Below are positions 1 through 18,176 of a stretch of DNA of 64,000 bases, in pieces. A program made the translations under genes and the position numbers. The stretch is from Streptosporangium canum. GTDB lineage: Bacteria > Actinomycetota > Actinomycetes > Streptosporangiales > Streptosporangiaceae. Under the pieces are notes generated by a model. It was not told the DNA's origin and did not search any database. It saw nothing but the letters and a program-made list of their open reading frames with translations. The DNA is taken from positions 442,877 through 506,876 of the forward strand of contig NZ_FOQY01000001.1 in assembly GCF_900113865.1 (NCBI RefSeq), in the 5' to 3' direction. Every line of letters starts with the position of its first letter. The stretch's first letter is position 1.

Positions 1-176
1 TTCTCCTCGGGCGCCTTGTCGATCTTGTCGAACGGGGTCGCCTCGTTGAGGTTCGGGTAACGCTCGTGGAGCACCTTGGTGATCGCCGCGGTCAGAGTGG
101 TCTTGCCGTGGTCGATGTGTCCAATGGTGCCGATGTTTACGTGCGGCTTGGTCCGCTCGAACTTGGCCTTGGCCAC
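1..176 (-). CDS. tuf: Elongation factor Tu, N-terminal part (cut by window edge)
   Basis: EF-Tu carries aminoacyl-tRNA to the ribosome as a GTP complex in the cytoplasm. The 58 codons present begin [20 protein letters not shown] and include the G1 loop GHIDHGKT, which fixes the family. The start is GTG at 174-176, preceded on the minus strand by AAGGAGA seven bases upstream. The gene lies downstream of fusA on the same strand, the usual str-operon order. The rest of the protein is outside the window, so nothing can be said about the kirromycin-binding or C-terminal domains. Confidence 0.96.
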   Translation of the reverse strand, partial: MAKAKFERTKPHVNIGTIGHIDHGKTTLTAAITKVLHERYPNLNEATPFDKIDKAPEE

Positions 177-267
177 TGCTCTGTCTCCTTAGAGATTCTG
201 ACTTGACTTGCGTCTTCGTACTTGGGCTTGGGGAGGCCGGGCCTTTTCAGGACCGGCCGACGAGTGA

Positions 268-413
268 CTGCTCGCCCCGCACCCCCTCGGCGCCGGGAAG
301 GCGATCTTCTCGCCCCCCCCGCACCGAAACGGATGCCGGACTTACTCGCCCCGCACCCCCTCGGTGGCGGGGCGGCGATCTTCTCGCCTCCCGCACCGAA
401 ACGGATGCCGGAC

Positions 414-429
<16 letters not shown>
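268..429. repeat. 74-bp tandem repeat copying the fusA 3' end
   Basis: A unit with a 74-bp period runs for a little over two copies (partial copy 271-300, then 301-374, then 375-429). The last copy contains the final five codons of fusA and its stop. The upstream copies carry the same stop-codon context downstream of the gene. The copies differ by a 2-base change in a C-run and a few substitutions, so the duplication is not brand new. It fills most of the fusA-tuf spacer. Confidence 0.9.
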
Positions 430-2513
<2,084 letters not shown>

Positions 2514-2549
2514 TTCTCTCGCGTCCTCGTCGTCTCGTCGAACCCGCTG

Positions 2550-3020
2550 TTACCAGCGGTAGTGGGCGAAGGCCTTGTTGGACTCGGCCATCTTGTGGGT
2601 GTCCTCGCGCTTCTTGACACTGGCGCCGAGGCCGTTGCTGGCGTCGAGCAGTTCGTTCATGAGGCGCTCGGTCATGGTCTTCTCGCGGCGGGCGCGGGAG
2701 TACTGCACCAGCCAGCGCAGGGCCAGGGTGGTGCTGCGCGCGGCGCGCACCTCGACCGGGACCTGGTAGGTCGCGCCACCGACACGGCGGCTGCGGACCT
2801 CAAGGGTGGGCTTGACGTTGTCCAGCGCGCGCTTCAGGGTGACGACCGGGTCGTTGCCGGTCTTCTCCTTGGCGCCTTCGAGGGCGCCGTAGACGATGGA
2901 CTGCGCGATGGAGCGCTTGCCGTCCAGGAGAACCTTGTTGATGAGCGCGGTGACCAGCGGCGAGTTGTGGACCGGGTCAGCCATGAGCTGACGACGGCCA
3001 GGAGAACCCTTGCGAGGCAT
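2550..3020 (-). CDS. rpsG: 30S ribosomal protein S7 (uS7)
   Basis: S7 is a primary binder of the 3' major domain of 16S rRNA and organises the head of the small subunit. The 156-residue product starts [16 protein letters not shown] and ends in the typical KAFAHYRW tail; length and sequence match the bacterial family. The ATG is only 2 bp after the rpsL stop, which implies translational coupling. In other bacteria S7 can repress its own operon, but no site for this is evident here. Confidence 0.98.
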   Translation of the reverse strand: MPRKGSPGRRQLMADPVHNSPLVTALINKVLLDGKRSIAQSIVYGALEGAKEKTGNDPVVTLKRALDNVKPTLEVRSRRVGGATYQVPVEVRAARSTTLALRWLVQYSRARREKTMTERLMNELLDASNGLGASVKKREDTHKMAESNKAFAHYRW

Positions 3021-3022
3021 TC

Positions 3023-3394
3023 TTACTTCTCCTTCTTCGCGCCGTAACGGCTACGGGCCTGCTTGCGGTTGCGGACACCCTGGGTGTCCAGCGAGCCGCG
3101 GATGATCTTGTAGCGAACACCCGGCAGGTCCTTCACACGACCGCCACGGACGAGCACGATGGAGTGCTCCTGGAGGTTGTGGCCGACACCCGGGATGTAG
3201 GCCGTGACCTCGATGCCGTTGGTGAGCCGGACACGCGCGACCTTGCGGAGGGCGGAGTTCGGCTTCTTGGGGGTCGTGGTGTAAACGCGCATGCAGGTGC
3301 CGCGTCGCTGGGGGCTGGCCTTGAGCGCCGGGGTCTTGGTCTTGGTGACCTTATCCTGGCGGCCCTTGCGGACCAGCTGCTGAATCGTAGGCAC
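3023..3394 (-). CDS. rpsL: 30S ribosomal protein S12 (uS12)
   Basis: S12 lies at the decoding centre and affects fidelity. The start is GTG at 3392-3394 ([15 protein letters not shown]), which gives the usual 123 residues; an open frame continues upstream but has no family similarity. A GGAG site precedes the GTG. Lys43 in TPKKPNS and Lys88 in GGRVKDLPG, the usual sites of streptomycin-resistance changes, are wild type, so a streptomycin-sensitive ribosome is expected. It is the first gene of the str operon, downstream of a candidate promoter at 3636-3664. Confidence 0.97.
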   Translation of the reverse strand: MPTIQQLVRKGRQDKVTKTKTPALKASPQRRGTCMRVYTTTPKKPNSALRKVARVRLTNGIEVTAYIPGVGHNLQEHSIVLVRGGRVKDLPGVRYKIIRGSLDTQGVRNRKQARSRYGAKKEK

Positions 3395-3635
3395 CGCGTC
3401 TCCGTTCGTGCTTGCCGGTGATTCGAATGTTGTGCTTTTGCAGGCACTGCCGGTGTCATGACCTGCGAGTTTTCCGTCCACTCCGACCCACGCGCTCGGG
3501 CGTGTCGCGCATGTATCGCGCCACATCCTCGGCCAGGCCAGTGGAGGAGGCCATACGGCGCCTCTGCCGACTCCCCGCGGGAAACCTGTCGACGCGCACG
3601 CATGAGAGCCCATGAAGCCACGGGCACGAAGGGAA

Positions 3636-3664
3636 AGACTACCTAGTCCAACGCAACACGTCAA
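3636..3664 (-). promoter_or_regulatory. Candidate vegetative promoter for rpsL-rpsG-fusA-tuf
   Basis: On the minus strand TTGACG (3659-3664) is separated by 17 bases from TAGTCT (3636-3641), a good match to the actinobacterial housekeeping pattern TTGAC-17/18-TAnnnT. A transcript would start near 3629 and leave a leader of about 235 nt before rpsL. The call is by pattern only. Confidence 0.5.
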
Positions 3665-3869
3665 AACGGCTGCGCCCATCGGGCACCATTACGAGTGCCC
3701 GCGTGCGTGTCATGACTCCTGCGATCGGTTTCCGGCCGACTGCTGCTGGGTCCATAACGAGTTTACCGGCAGTAGGGGACTTCTCCGGCCGTTCTCTTCT
3801 TCAAGGTGCGGCTTTCCCCGCAACGTTCCGGTCAAGAAAGATCCACAGACCTCGGGCCGGACACGCGAC

Positions 3870-3902
3870 GGCGCCCGGCCCCTCTGGGAGGGACCGGGCG
3901 CC
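3870..3902 (-). terminator. Hairpin terminator after rpoC
   Basis: A 15-bp stem with one mismatch (3870-3884 paired with 3888-3902) encloses a 3-base loop, 36 bp downstream of the rpoC stop. It is very GC-rich and lacks a long U run, which is usual for actinomycete terminators. It should separate rpoBC from the str operon. Confidence 0.75.
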
Positions 3903-3937
3903 GGCTTCGTCACTCGGCGGTCGTGCCGACCGGGTGT

Positions 3938-7825
<3,888 letters not shown>

Positions 7826-7851
7826 TTGTATTCCCCTCCTCAGCTTCTAGA

Positions 7852-11322
<3,471 letters not shown>

Positions 11323-11765
11323 CAGATGTCCTTCCGAGGGCTCGCGGCGGACTGACTACACGCACGCCAGACGACCATGCATCAGAGCACCAAAAGAAGC
11401 GGGTCGTCAAAGGGCAGCGCAAAGGGGCAGTGTAGCCGAACGGCATACACCTGTCCACTTCAGTCTTGCTGCATGCTCCACGTTGGTCGCAGCATCGCCC
11501 GTCAGCGCCGAAACGTCAAGCCCGTGACCCGACATTTCGGCCGAGGAACAGCCGTGACGCTGGGAGTTTCCCCCCGGGTGACCTGCGCACACCACTGGAT
11601 CCAAGACGATACCCGCGACCTGGTGTGGCTAACGCTCAGTCACACGGCGGTTCGAACGCTAGCCGAGTTCGGGCTGACGATCGACGTTGCCATGGACGAT
11701 GTACCCGGAGGCACGCCAAACCCAAACACGGTCTTTACTAACAATTGGGTAACCCGCCACGCCGA
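11323..11765. other. 443-bp spacer upstream of rpoB
   Basis: No credible gene is seen. The stretch separates rpoB from the two Mce-associated genes and should contain the rpoBC promoter. One candidate is noted at 11491-11519. The region is somewhat richer in A and T than its neighbours near 11700-11760. Confidence 0.7.
11491..11519 (-). promoter_or_regulatory. Candidate rpoB promoter
   Basis: On the minus strand TTGACG (11514-11519) lies 17 bases from GATGCT (11491-11496). The -35 box is good; the -10 box is weak because its first base is G. The predicted start near 11484 would give a leader of about 160 nt. Confidence 0.35.
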
Positions 11766-12281
11766 CTAGCCCGGCGGAGGGTTTCCGAGCAGCGTGGACA
11801 GCTCCGCCACCAGCCAGCGTGAGTCCTTTTTGACCATGACCAGACGGGCCCGGTTCTGGCTGACCTGGCGCCGGGGTTCCTTCTCTCCCGCGAGGGTCCT
11901 CACGGTGCCCGTGTTCATGAAAATCAGCACCTCGACCCGGTCGGGCTCCGCCGACTCCACCGCCGCCCCGGCCACCGTCACCTGCTGAACCGTGTGCTGC
12001 TGTCTGGCCAGCGGCATCAGGGTCGCGGCAAGCTGCCTGTAGTGCTCGGTGAGGGTGCCGGTGGTGTGTCCCCCGGCCCGTGCGAAATCTTGTTCGATCG
12101 TACGATAATCGTATGACAGCATGTCGGAGGCGACCAGGCGCGCCGCCGTCAGCGCCTCCTGCCCGGCGGCCTCGTTGCCGCGCAGGCGGCTCAGGTCGGC
12201 GTACATGACCCAGACCGCGGCCGCGAGGGCGAACGCCACAGCGGTCAGCACCCCGGTCACCAGCAGGGAGACCCGGGTCAC
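11766..12281 (-). CDS. Mce-associated membrane protein
   Basis: The start is GTG at 12279-12281, overlapping the stop of the upstream gene by four bases (GTGA), so translation is probably coupled. The 171-residue product (MTRVSLLVTGVLTAVAF) has one N-terminal membrane helix at about residues 5-27, then an extracytoplasmic alpha/beta domain ending with a short hydrophobic strand pattern around VMVKKDSRWLVAEL. This layout matches Mce-associated proteins that accompany Mce lipid importers. Its neighbour upstream has the same layout, and an MceG-type ATPase lies beyond that. The exact function of this family is poorly known. Confidence 0.75.
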   Translation of the reverse strand: MTRVSLLVTGVLTAVAFALAAAVWVMYADLSRLRGNEAAGQEALTAARLVASDMLSYDYRTIEQDFARAGGHTTGTLTEHYRQLAATLMPLARQQHTVQQVTVAGAAVESAEPDRVEVLIFMNTGTVRTLAGEKEPRRQVSQNRARLVMVKKDSRWLVAELSTLLGNPPPG

Positions 12282-12787
12282 AGGACCAGCTCCGCCTTTG
12301 ACACGAGCCAGACGCCCTCGACCTTGGTCATTTCCATGTTCCACCGGTAGAAGCGCTCCTGGGGGGCGCTCTTGCTCCCCTCCCAGCGGATCACCGCGTC
12401 GCCCACCACCATCACCCGGGCCGTGTTCCCCTTCAACGAGACGAGCCCGGAAGCCCGCAGCGCGCCCGTCTGGACGACCTTGTTCTTGACGGTGGTCTCC
12501 TTGAGCTTCGCGAGATTGCCGGTGTACTCCACCCTGGCCGGCCCGGTGGAGGTGTCGAGGATGCGTTTGACGTCCGCGTCGACGCTCTGGTGGCTGACCG
12601 AGAGCAGATCGACCGCGTGCGCTCCCGCCGCCCGGACCGCCGCCCCGCGGTCGTCGGCCGCCGTCTGAGCCTCACGCAGATCACCGCCGATCCAGAAGGC
12701 GGCGCCTAGCAGTGCCGCGATCAGCGCGACCAGCGCCGGCCCGATGATCCTCAGCGGACGGAGGGGCCGAGCAGTTCTCACCGCCAT
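12278..12787 (-). CDS. Mce-associated membrane protein
   Basis: The 169-residue product starts at ATG 12785-12787 with a clear GGGAGG site, giving MAVRTARPLRPLRIIGPALV. One membrane helix spans about residues 13-33 and the rest is predicted to be outside. The C-terminal part (RWNMEMTKVEGVWLVSKAEL) resembles the folded region of SnoaL/NTF2-like Mce-associated proteins. It overlaps its partner downstream by four bases, and the two likely act as a pair. It follows the MceG-type ATPase gene with a 227-bp gap, so it may have its own promoter. Confidence 0.75.
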   Translation of the reverse strand: MAVRTARPLRPLRIIGPALVALIAALLGAAFWIGGDLREAQTAADDRGAAVRAAGAHAVDLLSVSHQSVDADVKRILDTSTGPARVEYTGNLAKLKETTVKNKVVQTGALRASGLVSLKGNTARVMVVGDAVIRWEGSKSAPQERFYRWNMEMTKVEGVWLVSKAELVL

Positions 12788-13014
12788 GCGTCGCCTCCCA
12801 TCGCGCGGTCTCCGGCGCACCGGCCGGTGACCGCGCGGCGCGGACCGCCCAGGCCGGCAAGCCCCCGGTCGCCGGATCATAACCCGCCGCACGATCGCCG
12901 CAGGAGGCTTTCCCGAGCCGTTTCAGACCCGGCCGGAACCCGGCGAGGCGGGCACCGGCGGAGAGGACACCTACGCGAAGGACGCCCGCGGGAAGATCAT
13001 CTGTATGATCGAAG

Positions 13015-14016
13015 TCACCGCACGCCGTTGACGTGAGCCGCGACGAGCCGGGGATACTCCTCCAGCCAGTTCCGGCCGCGCTCGTCCACGAAGGAGTTGG
13101 GCGGCGGGATGACGCCGTTGGCGGCCAGCCAGGAGCCCGGTGGTCGCTGCGTACGCCGGATCCGGCTCTCGCTGGGCATGAGCTGCGGCGGGATCGGCGG
13201 CAGGCCACCCGGGTCGTGCCCCATCTGCGCCTCGGCCTCCAGCTCGGAGACGTCCTTCTCCTCGGACATGCCGATCGGGCCGTGCCTGCGGGCGTTGAGG
13301 AACTGACGGACCACCGGCTCGTCGCTGGAGAGCAGCATCTCGCGCGGCCCGAACATGACCAGCTCCCGCCGGAACAGCAGGCCTATCCCGTCGGGCACCG
13401 TGCGCGCGGTGTTGATGTCGTGGGTGACGATGAGGAACGTCGCCTCGGTCTCCGCGTTGAGATCGACGAAAAGCTGGTTCAGGTAGGCCGTGCGGACCGG
13501 GTCCAGGCCGGAGTCGGGCTCGTCGACCAAGATGACCTCCGGATCGAGGACGAGCGCCCTGGCCAGGCCGGCCCGCTTGCGCATGCCCCCGGAGATCTCT
13601 CCGGGAAGCTTCGCCTCCGCGCCGACCAGGCCGACGAGCTCGATCTTCTCCATGACGATGCGGCGGATCTCGGTCTCGCTCTTCCTGGTGTGCTCGCGCA
13701 GCGGGAAGGCGATGTTGTCGTAGAGGCTGAGCGAGCCGAACAGGGCTCCGTCCTGGAACAGGACGCCGAACAGTCTCCGGAGCTCGTAGAGCTTGTTCTC
13801 GCTGCAGTTGGCCAGGTCGTGGCCTTCGATCCAGATGTGGCCGCGTTCGGGCCGCAGAAGGCCGACCAGGGTCTTCAGGAAGACGGATTTGCCGGTTCCC
13901 GAAGGGCCGAGCAGCACCGAGATCTCCCCGGCGGGGAGCGTCAACGTGACGTCCTCCCAGATGACCTGCCTGCCAAAGGACTTGGTCAGGCCCTCGACCA
14001 CGACTTCGACGCCCAC
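13015..14016 (-). CDS. mceG: Mce-system ABC transporter ATPase (MceG/Mkl type)
   Basis: The 333-residue ATPase energises Mce-type lipid or sterol import. The start chosen is GTG at 14014-14016 with GGAGGG six bases upstream, giving MGVEVVVEGLTKSFGRQVIW. Motifs are intact: Walker A GPSGTGKS at 37-44, signature ISGGM at 141-145, Walker B VILVDEPD at 161-168 and a switch His in VTHD. A tail of about 80 residues beyond the ATPase core (from about 250) is typical of MceG. In Mycobacterium the orthologue (Rv0655) also lies between rplL and rpoB, so this position is conserved. The permease and Mce proteins are not in this window. Confidence 0.85.
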   Translation of the reverse strand: MGVEVVVEGLTKSFGRQVIWEDVTLTLPAGEISVLLGPSGTGKSVFLKTLVGLLRPERGHIWIEGHDLANCSENKLYELRRLFGVLFQDGALFGSLSLYDNIAFPLREHTRKSETEIRRIVMEKIELVGLVGAEAKLPGEISGGMRKRAGLARALVLDPEVILVDEPDSGLDPVRTAYLNQLFVDLNAETEATFLIVTHDINTARTVPDGIGLLFRRELVMFGPREMLLSSDEPVVRQFLNARRHGPIGMSEEKDVSELEAEAQMGHDPGGLPPIPPQLMPSESRIRRTQRPPGSWLAANGVIPPPNSFVDERGRNWLEEYPRLVAAHVNGVR

Positions 14017-14254
14017 GTGCCGCCCTCCAGAGACTACGGACCGTGACCGGTCGATAGCTTGACGGGGAATCACCCACGGATGACACAACCGTAGCGACGA
14101 TCCCCCGAATTGGAAGAGGGTCCAATAAGATCCGGTGATCGTTACGACACGGTTACGGACCGGATCCGACCGTGGCGGTTACGGACCGGTCCGATCGTGG
14201 CATGCGAGCGGACGTCGGAAACAGCCGCGATCCGCGTCACGACACCCCTGCGAC

Positions 14255-14427
14255 CACGAGGACACGCAGACGGAGAGACAGAAGTCACAACACCTCCCCG
14301 CCCACGAAGACACAGGGACGGAGACACAGAAGTCACAACACCCCCGCGCCCACGAAGACACAGGGACGGAGACACAGAAGTCACAACACCCCCGCGCCCA
14401 CGAAGACACGGGGGTGGAGACACAGAA
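14255..14427. repeat. 48-bp tandem repeat, about 3.6 copies
   Basis: Units begin with CACGAAGACAC-like sequence at 14255, 14303, 14351 and 14399, exactly 48 bp apart. The two middle copies are nearly identical and the outer ones have diverged. There is no spacer diversity, so it is not CRISPR. It lies directly beyond the rplL terminator and consists of purine-rich and cytosine-rich stretches on one strand. Confidence 0.93.
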
Positions 14428-14462
14428 AGAGCGGGCCACCGGCACCTGGTGGACCCGCTCTT
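14427..14462 (-). terminator. Strong hairpin terminator after rplL
   Basis: A stem of about 15 bp (14427-14440 with 14448-14462, one bulged or mismatched base) closes a 7-base loop, 15 bp past the rplL stop. On the minus strand it is followed by TTTCTGTGTC, a weak U-rich tail. It should end most rplJL transcripts, so rpoBC needs its own promoter. Confidence 0.85.
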
Positions 14463-14477
14463 CCCGGTGAAGCTGAA

Positions 14478-14870
14478 CTACTTGACGGTGACCGTCGCGC
14501 CGGCGGCCTCGAGAGCGGCCTTGGCCTTCTCCGCCTGCTCCTTGTTGACCTTGCCGTCGAAGACGGGCTTGGGGGCGCCGTCCACGAGGTCCTTGGCCTC
14601 CTTGAGGCCCAGGCTCGTCAGAGCGCGGATCTCCTTGATGACCTGGATCTTCTTGTCGCCGGCGGCCTCGAGGACGACGTCGAACTCGTCCTGCTCCTCG
14701 ACCTCTTCGGCGGCGGCAGCGCCACCGGCACCCGGAGCGGCGGCGACGGCGACCGGAGCGGCGGCCTTGACGTCGAAGGTCTCCTCGAAGAGCTTCACGA
14801 AGTCGGACAGCTCAAGGAGGGTCATCTCCTTGAAAGCGTCGAGCAGCTCGTCGGTGCTGAGCTTCGCCAT
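14478..14870 (-). CDS. rplL: 50S ribosomal protein L7/L12 (bL12)
   Basis: L12 forms the mobile stalk that recruits translation GTPases. The 130-residue protein has the N-terminal dimerisation domain, an Ala/Gly/Glu-rich hinge (about residues 35-60) and the C-terminal domain containing [20 protein letters not shown]. The ATG has a clear GGAGGA site. It follows rplJ by 83 bp under control of the L10 leader, and a strong hairpin follows. Confidence 0.98.
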   Translation of the reverse strand: MAKLSTDELLDAFKEMTLLELSDFVKLFEETFDVKAAAPVAVAAAPGAGGAAAAEEVEEQDEFDVVLEAAGDKKIQVIKEIRALTSLGLKEAKDLVDGAPKPVFDGKVNKEQAEKAKAALEAAGATVTVK

Positions 14871-14953
14871 GGTGGTTCCTCCGTATGGATCTAACGATTA
14901 AGAATTGGGACCGCGGTTGTATGCGCTAATCCCCTGCGACCGCTTGCGCGGAC

Positions 14954-15478
14954 CTACTCGCCGGCCTCGTCGCGCTTGGCGCGCAGAGCCTCGGCCAGCT
15001 GAGCCATGTTGGTGGGCAGCGCGTTGAAGACGGCGGCCGCGTGGCCCTGCTTCGCCTTCAGAGCGCCGGCCAGCTTCGCGAGGAGAACCTCACGCGACTC
15101 AAGGTCGGCAAGCTTGCTGATCTCAGCCGGGGTCATCGACTTGCCGTCGACGACACCACCCTTGATGATCAGGAGGGGATTGGCCTTGGCGAAGTCACGC
15201 AGACTCTTGGCAGCCTCGACCACGTCGCCGTTGACGAACGCGATCGCCGACGGACCCGCGAGCAGGTCGTCGAGCTGGTTGATCCCGGCCTCGTTGGCCG
15301 CGATCTTGGTCAGCGTGTTCTTCACCACGGCGAAATTCGCATTCTCACCGAGAGAAACGCGCAGCTGCTTGAGCTGGGCGACGGTGAGACCGCGGTACTC
15401 GGTCAGAACGGCAGCGCTAGAGCCTTCGAAGCTGCTCTTGAGCTCGGCTACAGCCGTTGCCTTTTCCGCCTTCGCCAT
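14954..15478 (-). CDS. rplJ: 50S ribosomal protein L10 (uL10)
   Basis: L10 anchors L12 dimers on the ribosome. The 174-residue product starts [20 protein letters not shown] and contains the [17 protein letters not shown] segment of the family; the C-terminal helix carries the L12-binding repeats. The ATG is preceded by AAGGAGG. A 189-nt leader upstream is likely bound by L10 or the L10-L12 complex for feedback control. Confidence 0.98.
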   Translation of the reverse strand: MAKAEKATAVAELKSSFEGSSAAVLTEYRGLTVAQLKQLRVSLGENANFAVVKNTLTKIAANEAGINQLDDLLAGPSAIAFVNGDVVEAAKSLRDFAKANPLLIIKGGVVDGKSMTPAEISKLADLESREVLLAKLAGALKAKQGHAAAVFNALPTNMAQLAEALRAKRDEAGE

Positions 15479-15667
15479 GGGCCTCCTTCCAGATGTGCCG
15501 CCGGCAAAGGCCCATAAACGCGAACAAGCCCCGGCGCTGGCGCACGGGGCTCACATAAGGAGATCAGTCCAAATGAAAACTCACATCACACCTGCGCGGG
15601 CCGTCCACTGATGTGGATCCTTGGGCCGTCAAGCCATGAGGCCTGACGACGACCGGCGGTCTTCGGC
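15479..15667 (-). promoter_or_regulatory. L10 leader (autoregulatory 5' UTR of rplJ-rplL)
   Basis: The leader runs from the predicted start of transcription near 15667 to the rplJ start. It contains several nested hairpins: one near 15626-15647, a TCCAC/GTGGA stem near 15600-15618, and a GCCCCG/CGGGGC stem at 15528-15550. The arrangement and the CGCAGGTGTGA-like segment agree with the L10 leader found upstream of rplJ in bacteria, where the protein binds its own mRNA. The exact kink-turn was not modelled. Confidence 0.65.
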
Positions 15668-15673
15668 GTTGGT

Positions 15674-15702
15674 AGCTTACGCCCTGTCGGGTCATACGCC
15701 AA
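15674..15702 (-). promoter_or_regulatory. Promoter for rplJ-rplL
   Basis: On the minus strand TTGGCG (15697-15702) is followed after 17 bases by TAAGCT (15674-15679), a good housekeeping promoter. It lies between the lipoprotein terminator and the L10 leader, where a promoter is expected. Confidence 0.55.
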
Positions 15703-15715
15703 ATCAAGCGGAAAA

Positions 15716-15751
15716 GCCCGCGCCCCCGGCCGGATGACCGGGGGCGCGGGC
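15716..15751 (-). terminator. Intrinsic terminator at 15716-15751
   Basis: A perfect 14-bp GC stem (15716-15729 with 15738-15751) has an 8-base loop and, on the minus strand, ends in TTTTCC. It lies 12 bp past the lipoprotein stop and just upstream of the rplJ promoter, so it insulates the two units. Confidence 0.88.
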
Positions 15752-15762
15752 CGTGACGGACA

Positions 15763-16593
15763 TCAGTTTCCGCGGTGGTTCTCCGGCAGGTCGCCCACCT
15801 GGTCGGCGGGCGGGGCGACGATCTGCACGGGCTCGTTGAAGCCCTTGAAGGACGCCGCCAGGTTGAACGTCGCATTCTGCTCGGAGCCGCTCAGCGTCAC
15901 CTTGCGAGGCAGGTTCTCGGCGTCGGACCACAGGTCGAACGTGACGTTCTTGATCCGCGAGAGCTTCTCCTGGAGTTGCTCGCGCTTGGCCGGGTCCATC
16001 ACCTGGGCGGCCTCGGCCACCGGGAAGGTGCCGCTGTAGTGGGTCGTCTCCACCCCGCCGACCGTCTCGGTGCCGACCGCCTTGACGTCCTTCGACGTCG
16101 TCAGCAACTTGACGGTCCCCGCGAGGTCGAACTGCTGGACCTGGGCCATGAAGTCCCTGACCTTGGCCTGCTCATTGGCTTCGAGGTCGCTGAGCGACAC
16201 CTTGACCCACGGCTTGGCCGCGCCGGCGAACTTGTTGAGCAGCTCCGACTTCACGTACACGGTCTCGCCGGTCAGGATCGCCCGTGCCCCGCCCGGCACG
16301 TTCTGCCCGCCGAAGGTGATCGTGTCCAGCTTGATGTCGGTGGCCAGCTGGGGCTTGCCCTGGTAGAGCAGGCTGCCCTGCACCTTGCTCGCGCCCTTGT
16401 CTCCGCCCGTGGCGTCGAGCACCAGGTCCGCGGAGTAGGAGGTGACCTCTCCGGCCCTCTGCGCACTCTGCTGCACCGCCTCGGCGGCGGCCAGCTTGAT
16501 GTTTCCGAGGGAACCGGTGCTCTGCGCACCGCATCCCGTGACCGCGACCAGAGCGGCCGCTCCCAATGCCAGTGCGGGAGCCAATCGGCGCAT
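15763..16593 (-). CDS. LppX/LprG-family lipoprotein
   Basis: The 276-residue exported lipoprotein has a signal peptide ending in the lipobox VTGC, with Cys21 as the lipidated residue. The mature part has the alternating strand pattern of LppX_LprAFG (DUF1396) proteins, which in mycobacteria bind acylated lipids in a half-barrel and carry them across the envelope. It lies alone between rplA and rplJ, with terminators on both sides; a lipoprotein at this position is known in other actinomycetes. Proximity to the MceG-type ATPase may be coincidental or may reflect a lipid-handling theme. The ligand is unknown. Confidence 0.83.
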   Translation of the reverse strand: MRRLAPALALGAAALVAVTGCGAQSTGSLGNIKLAAAEAVQQSAQRAGEVTSYSADLVLDATGGDKGASKVQGSLLYQGKPQLATDIKLDTITFGGQNVPGGARAILTGETVYVKSELLNKFAGAAKPWVKVSLSDLEANEQAKVRDFMAQVQQFDLAGTVKLLTTSKDVKAVGTETVGGVETTHYSGTFPVAEAAQVMDPAKREQLQEKLSRIKNVTFDLWSDAENLPRKVTLSGSEQNATFNLAASFKGFNEPVQIVAPPADQVGDLPENHRGN

Positions 16594-16682
16594 CCGTCCT
16601 CACCCCTTCGTGTCCCCCGATGAACTTGCCTATGACACTACGCGGCGGCGGGCCGGGGCGCGTCCTCCCGGAGAACGAAGAA

Positions 16683-16716
16683 AGGCCTCAACCGAATGGC
16701 CATTCGGTTGAGGCCT
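16683..16716 (-). terminator. Perfect palindrome terminator after rplA
   Basis: A 34-base perfect inverted repeat (AGGCCTCAACCGAATGG and its complement) starts 21 bp past the rplA stop. On the minus strand it is followed by TTCTTCGTT. This is one of the strongest hairpins in the window and could act in either direction. Confidence 0.88.
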
Positions 16717-16736
16717 CCCTACGGAGACGTCTGGTA

Positions 16737-17450
16737 TCAGGCGTCGAGCTCGGCGGTCATCGCCCGCGTCACGTTCGGGTCGACCGGGATGCCGGGGCCC
16801 ATGGACGTGGAGAAGACGACCTTCTTGACGTAACGGCCCTTGGCCGCGGACGGCTTGAGACGCAGCACCTCGTCGAGGGCGGCGGCGTAGTTCTCGATGA
16901 GCTGACGCTCGCCGAACGACACCTTGCCGATGATGAAGTGCAGGTTCGCGTGCCGGTCGACACGGAACTCGATCTTGCCGCCCTTGATGTCGGTGACGGC
17001 CTTGCCGACGGCCGGGGTCACGGTGCCGGTCTTGGGGTTCGGCATCAGACCACGCGGACCGAGCACGCGGCCCAGGCGGCCGACCTTGCCCATGAGGTCC
17101 GGGGTGGCGACGACGGCGTCGAAGTCGAGGCGGCCCTTGGCGACCTCGTCGATCAGCTCGTCGGCACCGACGATGTCGGCACCCGCGGCGCGGGCCTCCT
17201 CGGCACGGTCGCCGGTCGCGAAGACCAGGACCCGGGCGGTCTTACCGGTGCCGTGCGGGAGGTTGACGGTGCCGCGCACCATCTGGTCCGCCTTGCGGGG
17301 GTCGACGCCGAGTCGCAGAGCGACCTCGACGGTCGCGTCGAACTTGGTGACCGAGGTCTCCTTGGCCAGCTTGGCCGCCGCGGCCGGGCTGTAGAGGTTC
17401 TCGTTGTCGACCTTCTCCGCTGCGTTGCGGAAAGCCTTGCTGCGCTTCAC
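16737..17450 (-). CDS. rplA: 50S ribosomal protein L1 (uL1)
   Basis: L1 forms the mobile stalk at the ribosomal E site. The 237-residue product begins [20 protein letters not shown] and contains the RNA-binding segment [16 protein letters not shown]. The ATG has an AGGAG-type site. It is separated from rplK by 178 bp, which is longer than usual, so a second promoter or a leader may lie there. A perfect palindrome ends the unit. Confidence 0.98.
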   Translation of the reverse strand: MKRSKAFRNAAEKVDNENLYSPAAAAKLAKETSVTKFDATVEVALRLGVDPRKADQMVRGTVNLPHGTGKTARVLVFATGDRAEEARAAGADIVGADELIDEVAKGRLDFDAVVATPDLMGKVGRLGRVLGPRGLMPNPKTGTVTPAVGKAVTDIKGGKIEFRVDRHANLHFIIGKVSFGERQLIENYAAALDEVLRLKPSAAKGRYVKKVVFSTSMGPGIPVDPNVTRAMTAELDA

Positions 17451-17628
17451 TTGATCACTCCTGTGGATCCGAGTGTTCGTGGTGCGGGCCAGCGCCTGGC
17501 CCCTCCACTTACTTCGAAGTTGTGATGACGGACCTCACGGTCGCGTCCGCTGTCGGACCTTCGACGGTCACGCGGATCGTGTCCGGCATCCGCGCCGCCG
17601 CCCTCAGGCCCGGCTCGCCGTTTTCCGA

Positions 17629-18060
17629 CTAGTCGGCGATCGTGATGCCCATCGACCGGGCGGTGCCGGCGATGATCTTCTCGGCCGCCTCGATGTCGTT
17701 GGCGTTGAGGTCCTGCATCTTGGTCTCGGCGATCTGGCGCAGCTGCTCCTTGGTGAGCTTGCCGACCTTGTCCTTCTGCGGGACGGGCGAGCCCTTCGCC
17801 ACACCGGCGGCCTTCTTGATCAGCTCGGGCGCCGGAGGCGTCTTCGTGACGAAGGTGAAGGTGCGGTCCTCGAAGATGGTGATCTCAACGGGGATGATGT
17901 TGCCGCGCTGGGCCTCGGTGGCAGCGTTGTACTGCTTCACGAAGTCCATGATGTTGACGCCGTGCGGACCGAGGGCGGTACCGACCGGCGGAGCGGGCGT
18001 GGCCTGGCCAGCGGGAAGCTGGACCTTGACCAGTGCCGCAATCTTCTTCTTAGGAGGCAT
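17629..18060 (-). CDS. rplK: 50S ribosomal protein L11 (uL11)
   Basis: L11 binds 23S rRNA at the GTPase centre and is needed for RelA activation. The 143-residue protein starts [20 protein letters not shown]; the proline-rich N-terminal domain ([19 protein letters not shown]) and RNA-binding C-terminal domain are both present. The N-terminal prolines where thiostrepton-type antibiotics act are of normal type. It follows nusG after 116 bp containing a 24-base perfect palindrome. Confidence 0.98.
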   Translation of the reverse strand: MPPKKKIAALVKVQLPAGQATPAPPVGTALGPHGVNIMDFVKQYNAATEAQRGNIIPVEITIFEDRTFTFVTKTPPAPELIKKAAGVAKGSPVPQKDKVGKLTKEQLRQIAETKMQDLNANDIEAAEKIIAGTARSMGITIAD

Positions 18061-18124
18061 GGTTCTCTCCGGGTCCTAATCGGGGTGATGCGGCTCCCAC
18101 GCAGACACGGGGAGCATGTCGGCA

Positions 18125-18148
18125 GGCCGTGCTTCGCGAAGCACGGCC
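18125..18148 (-). terminator. 24-base perfect palindrome between nusG and rplK
   Basis: GGCCGTGCTTCG and its complement form a perfect stem 28 bp past the nusG stop. No U run follows. It may be a partial terminator, an attenuator, or an RNA-processing site that sets the ratio of nusG to rplK expression. Confidence 0.6.
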
Positions 18149-18176
18149 GCCGAACGACTTAGTTTATGTGATCCGG

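Larger units (their letters stand above)
3395..3937. other. 543-bp spacer between rpsL and rpoC
   Basis: No gene with family resemblance or a good start is seen on either strand. The spacer holds the candidate rpsL promoter (3636-3664) and, at its far end, the rpoC terminator hairpin (3870-3902). Open frames here are short and lack ribosome binding sites. Confidence 0.75.
14017..14477. other. 461-bp spacer between rplL and the MceG-type gene
   Basis: The spacer contains a 48-bp tandem repeat (14255-14427), the rplL terminator (14427-14462) and presumably the promoter for the MceG gene. Frames stay open through the repeat on both strands because the unit is a multiple of three without stops. 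No start, ribosome site or similarity supports a gene. Confidence 0.7.

Noticed and set aside
14255..14427. Possible CRISPR array
   Set aside because: The units are contiguous with no unique spacers, and no cas genes are nearby. It is a simple tandem repeat.
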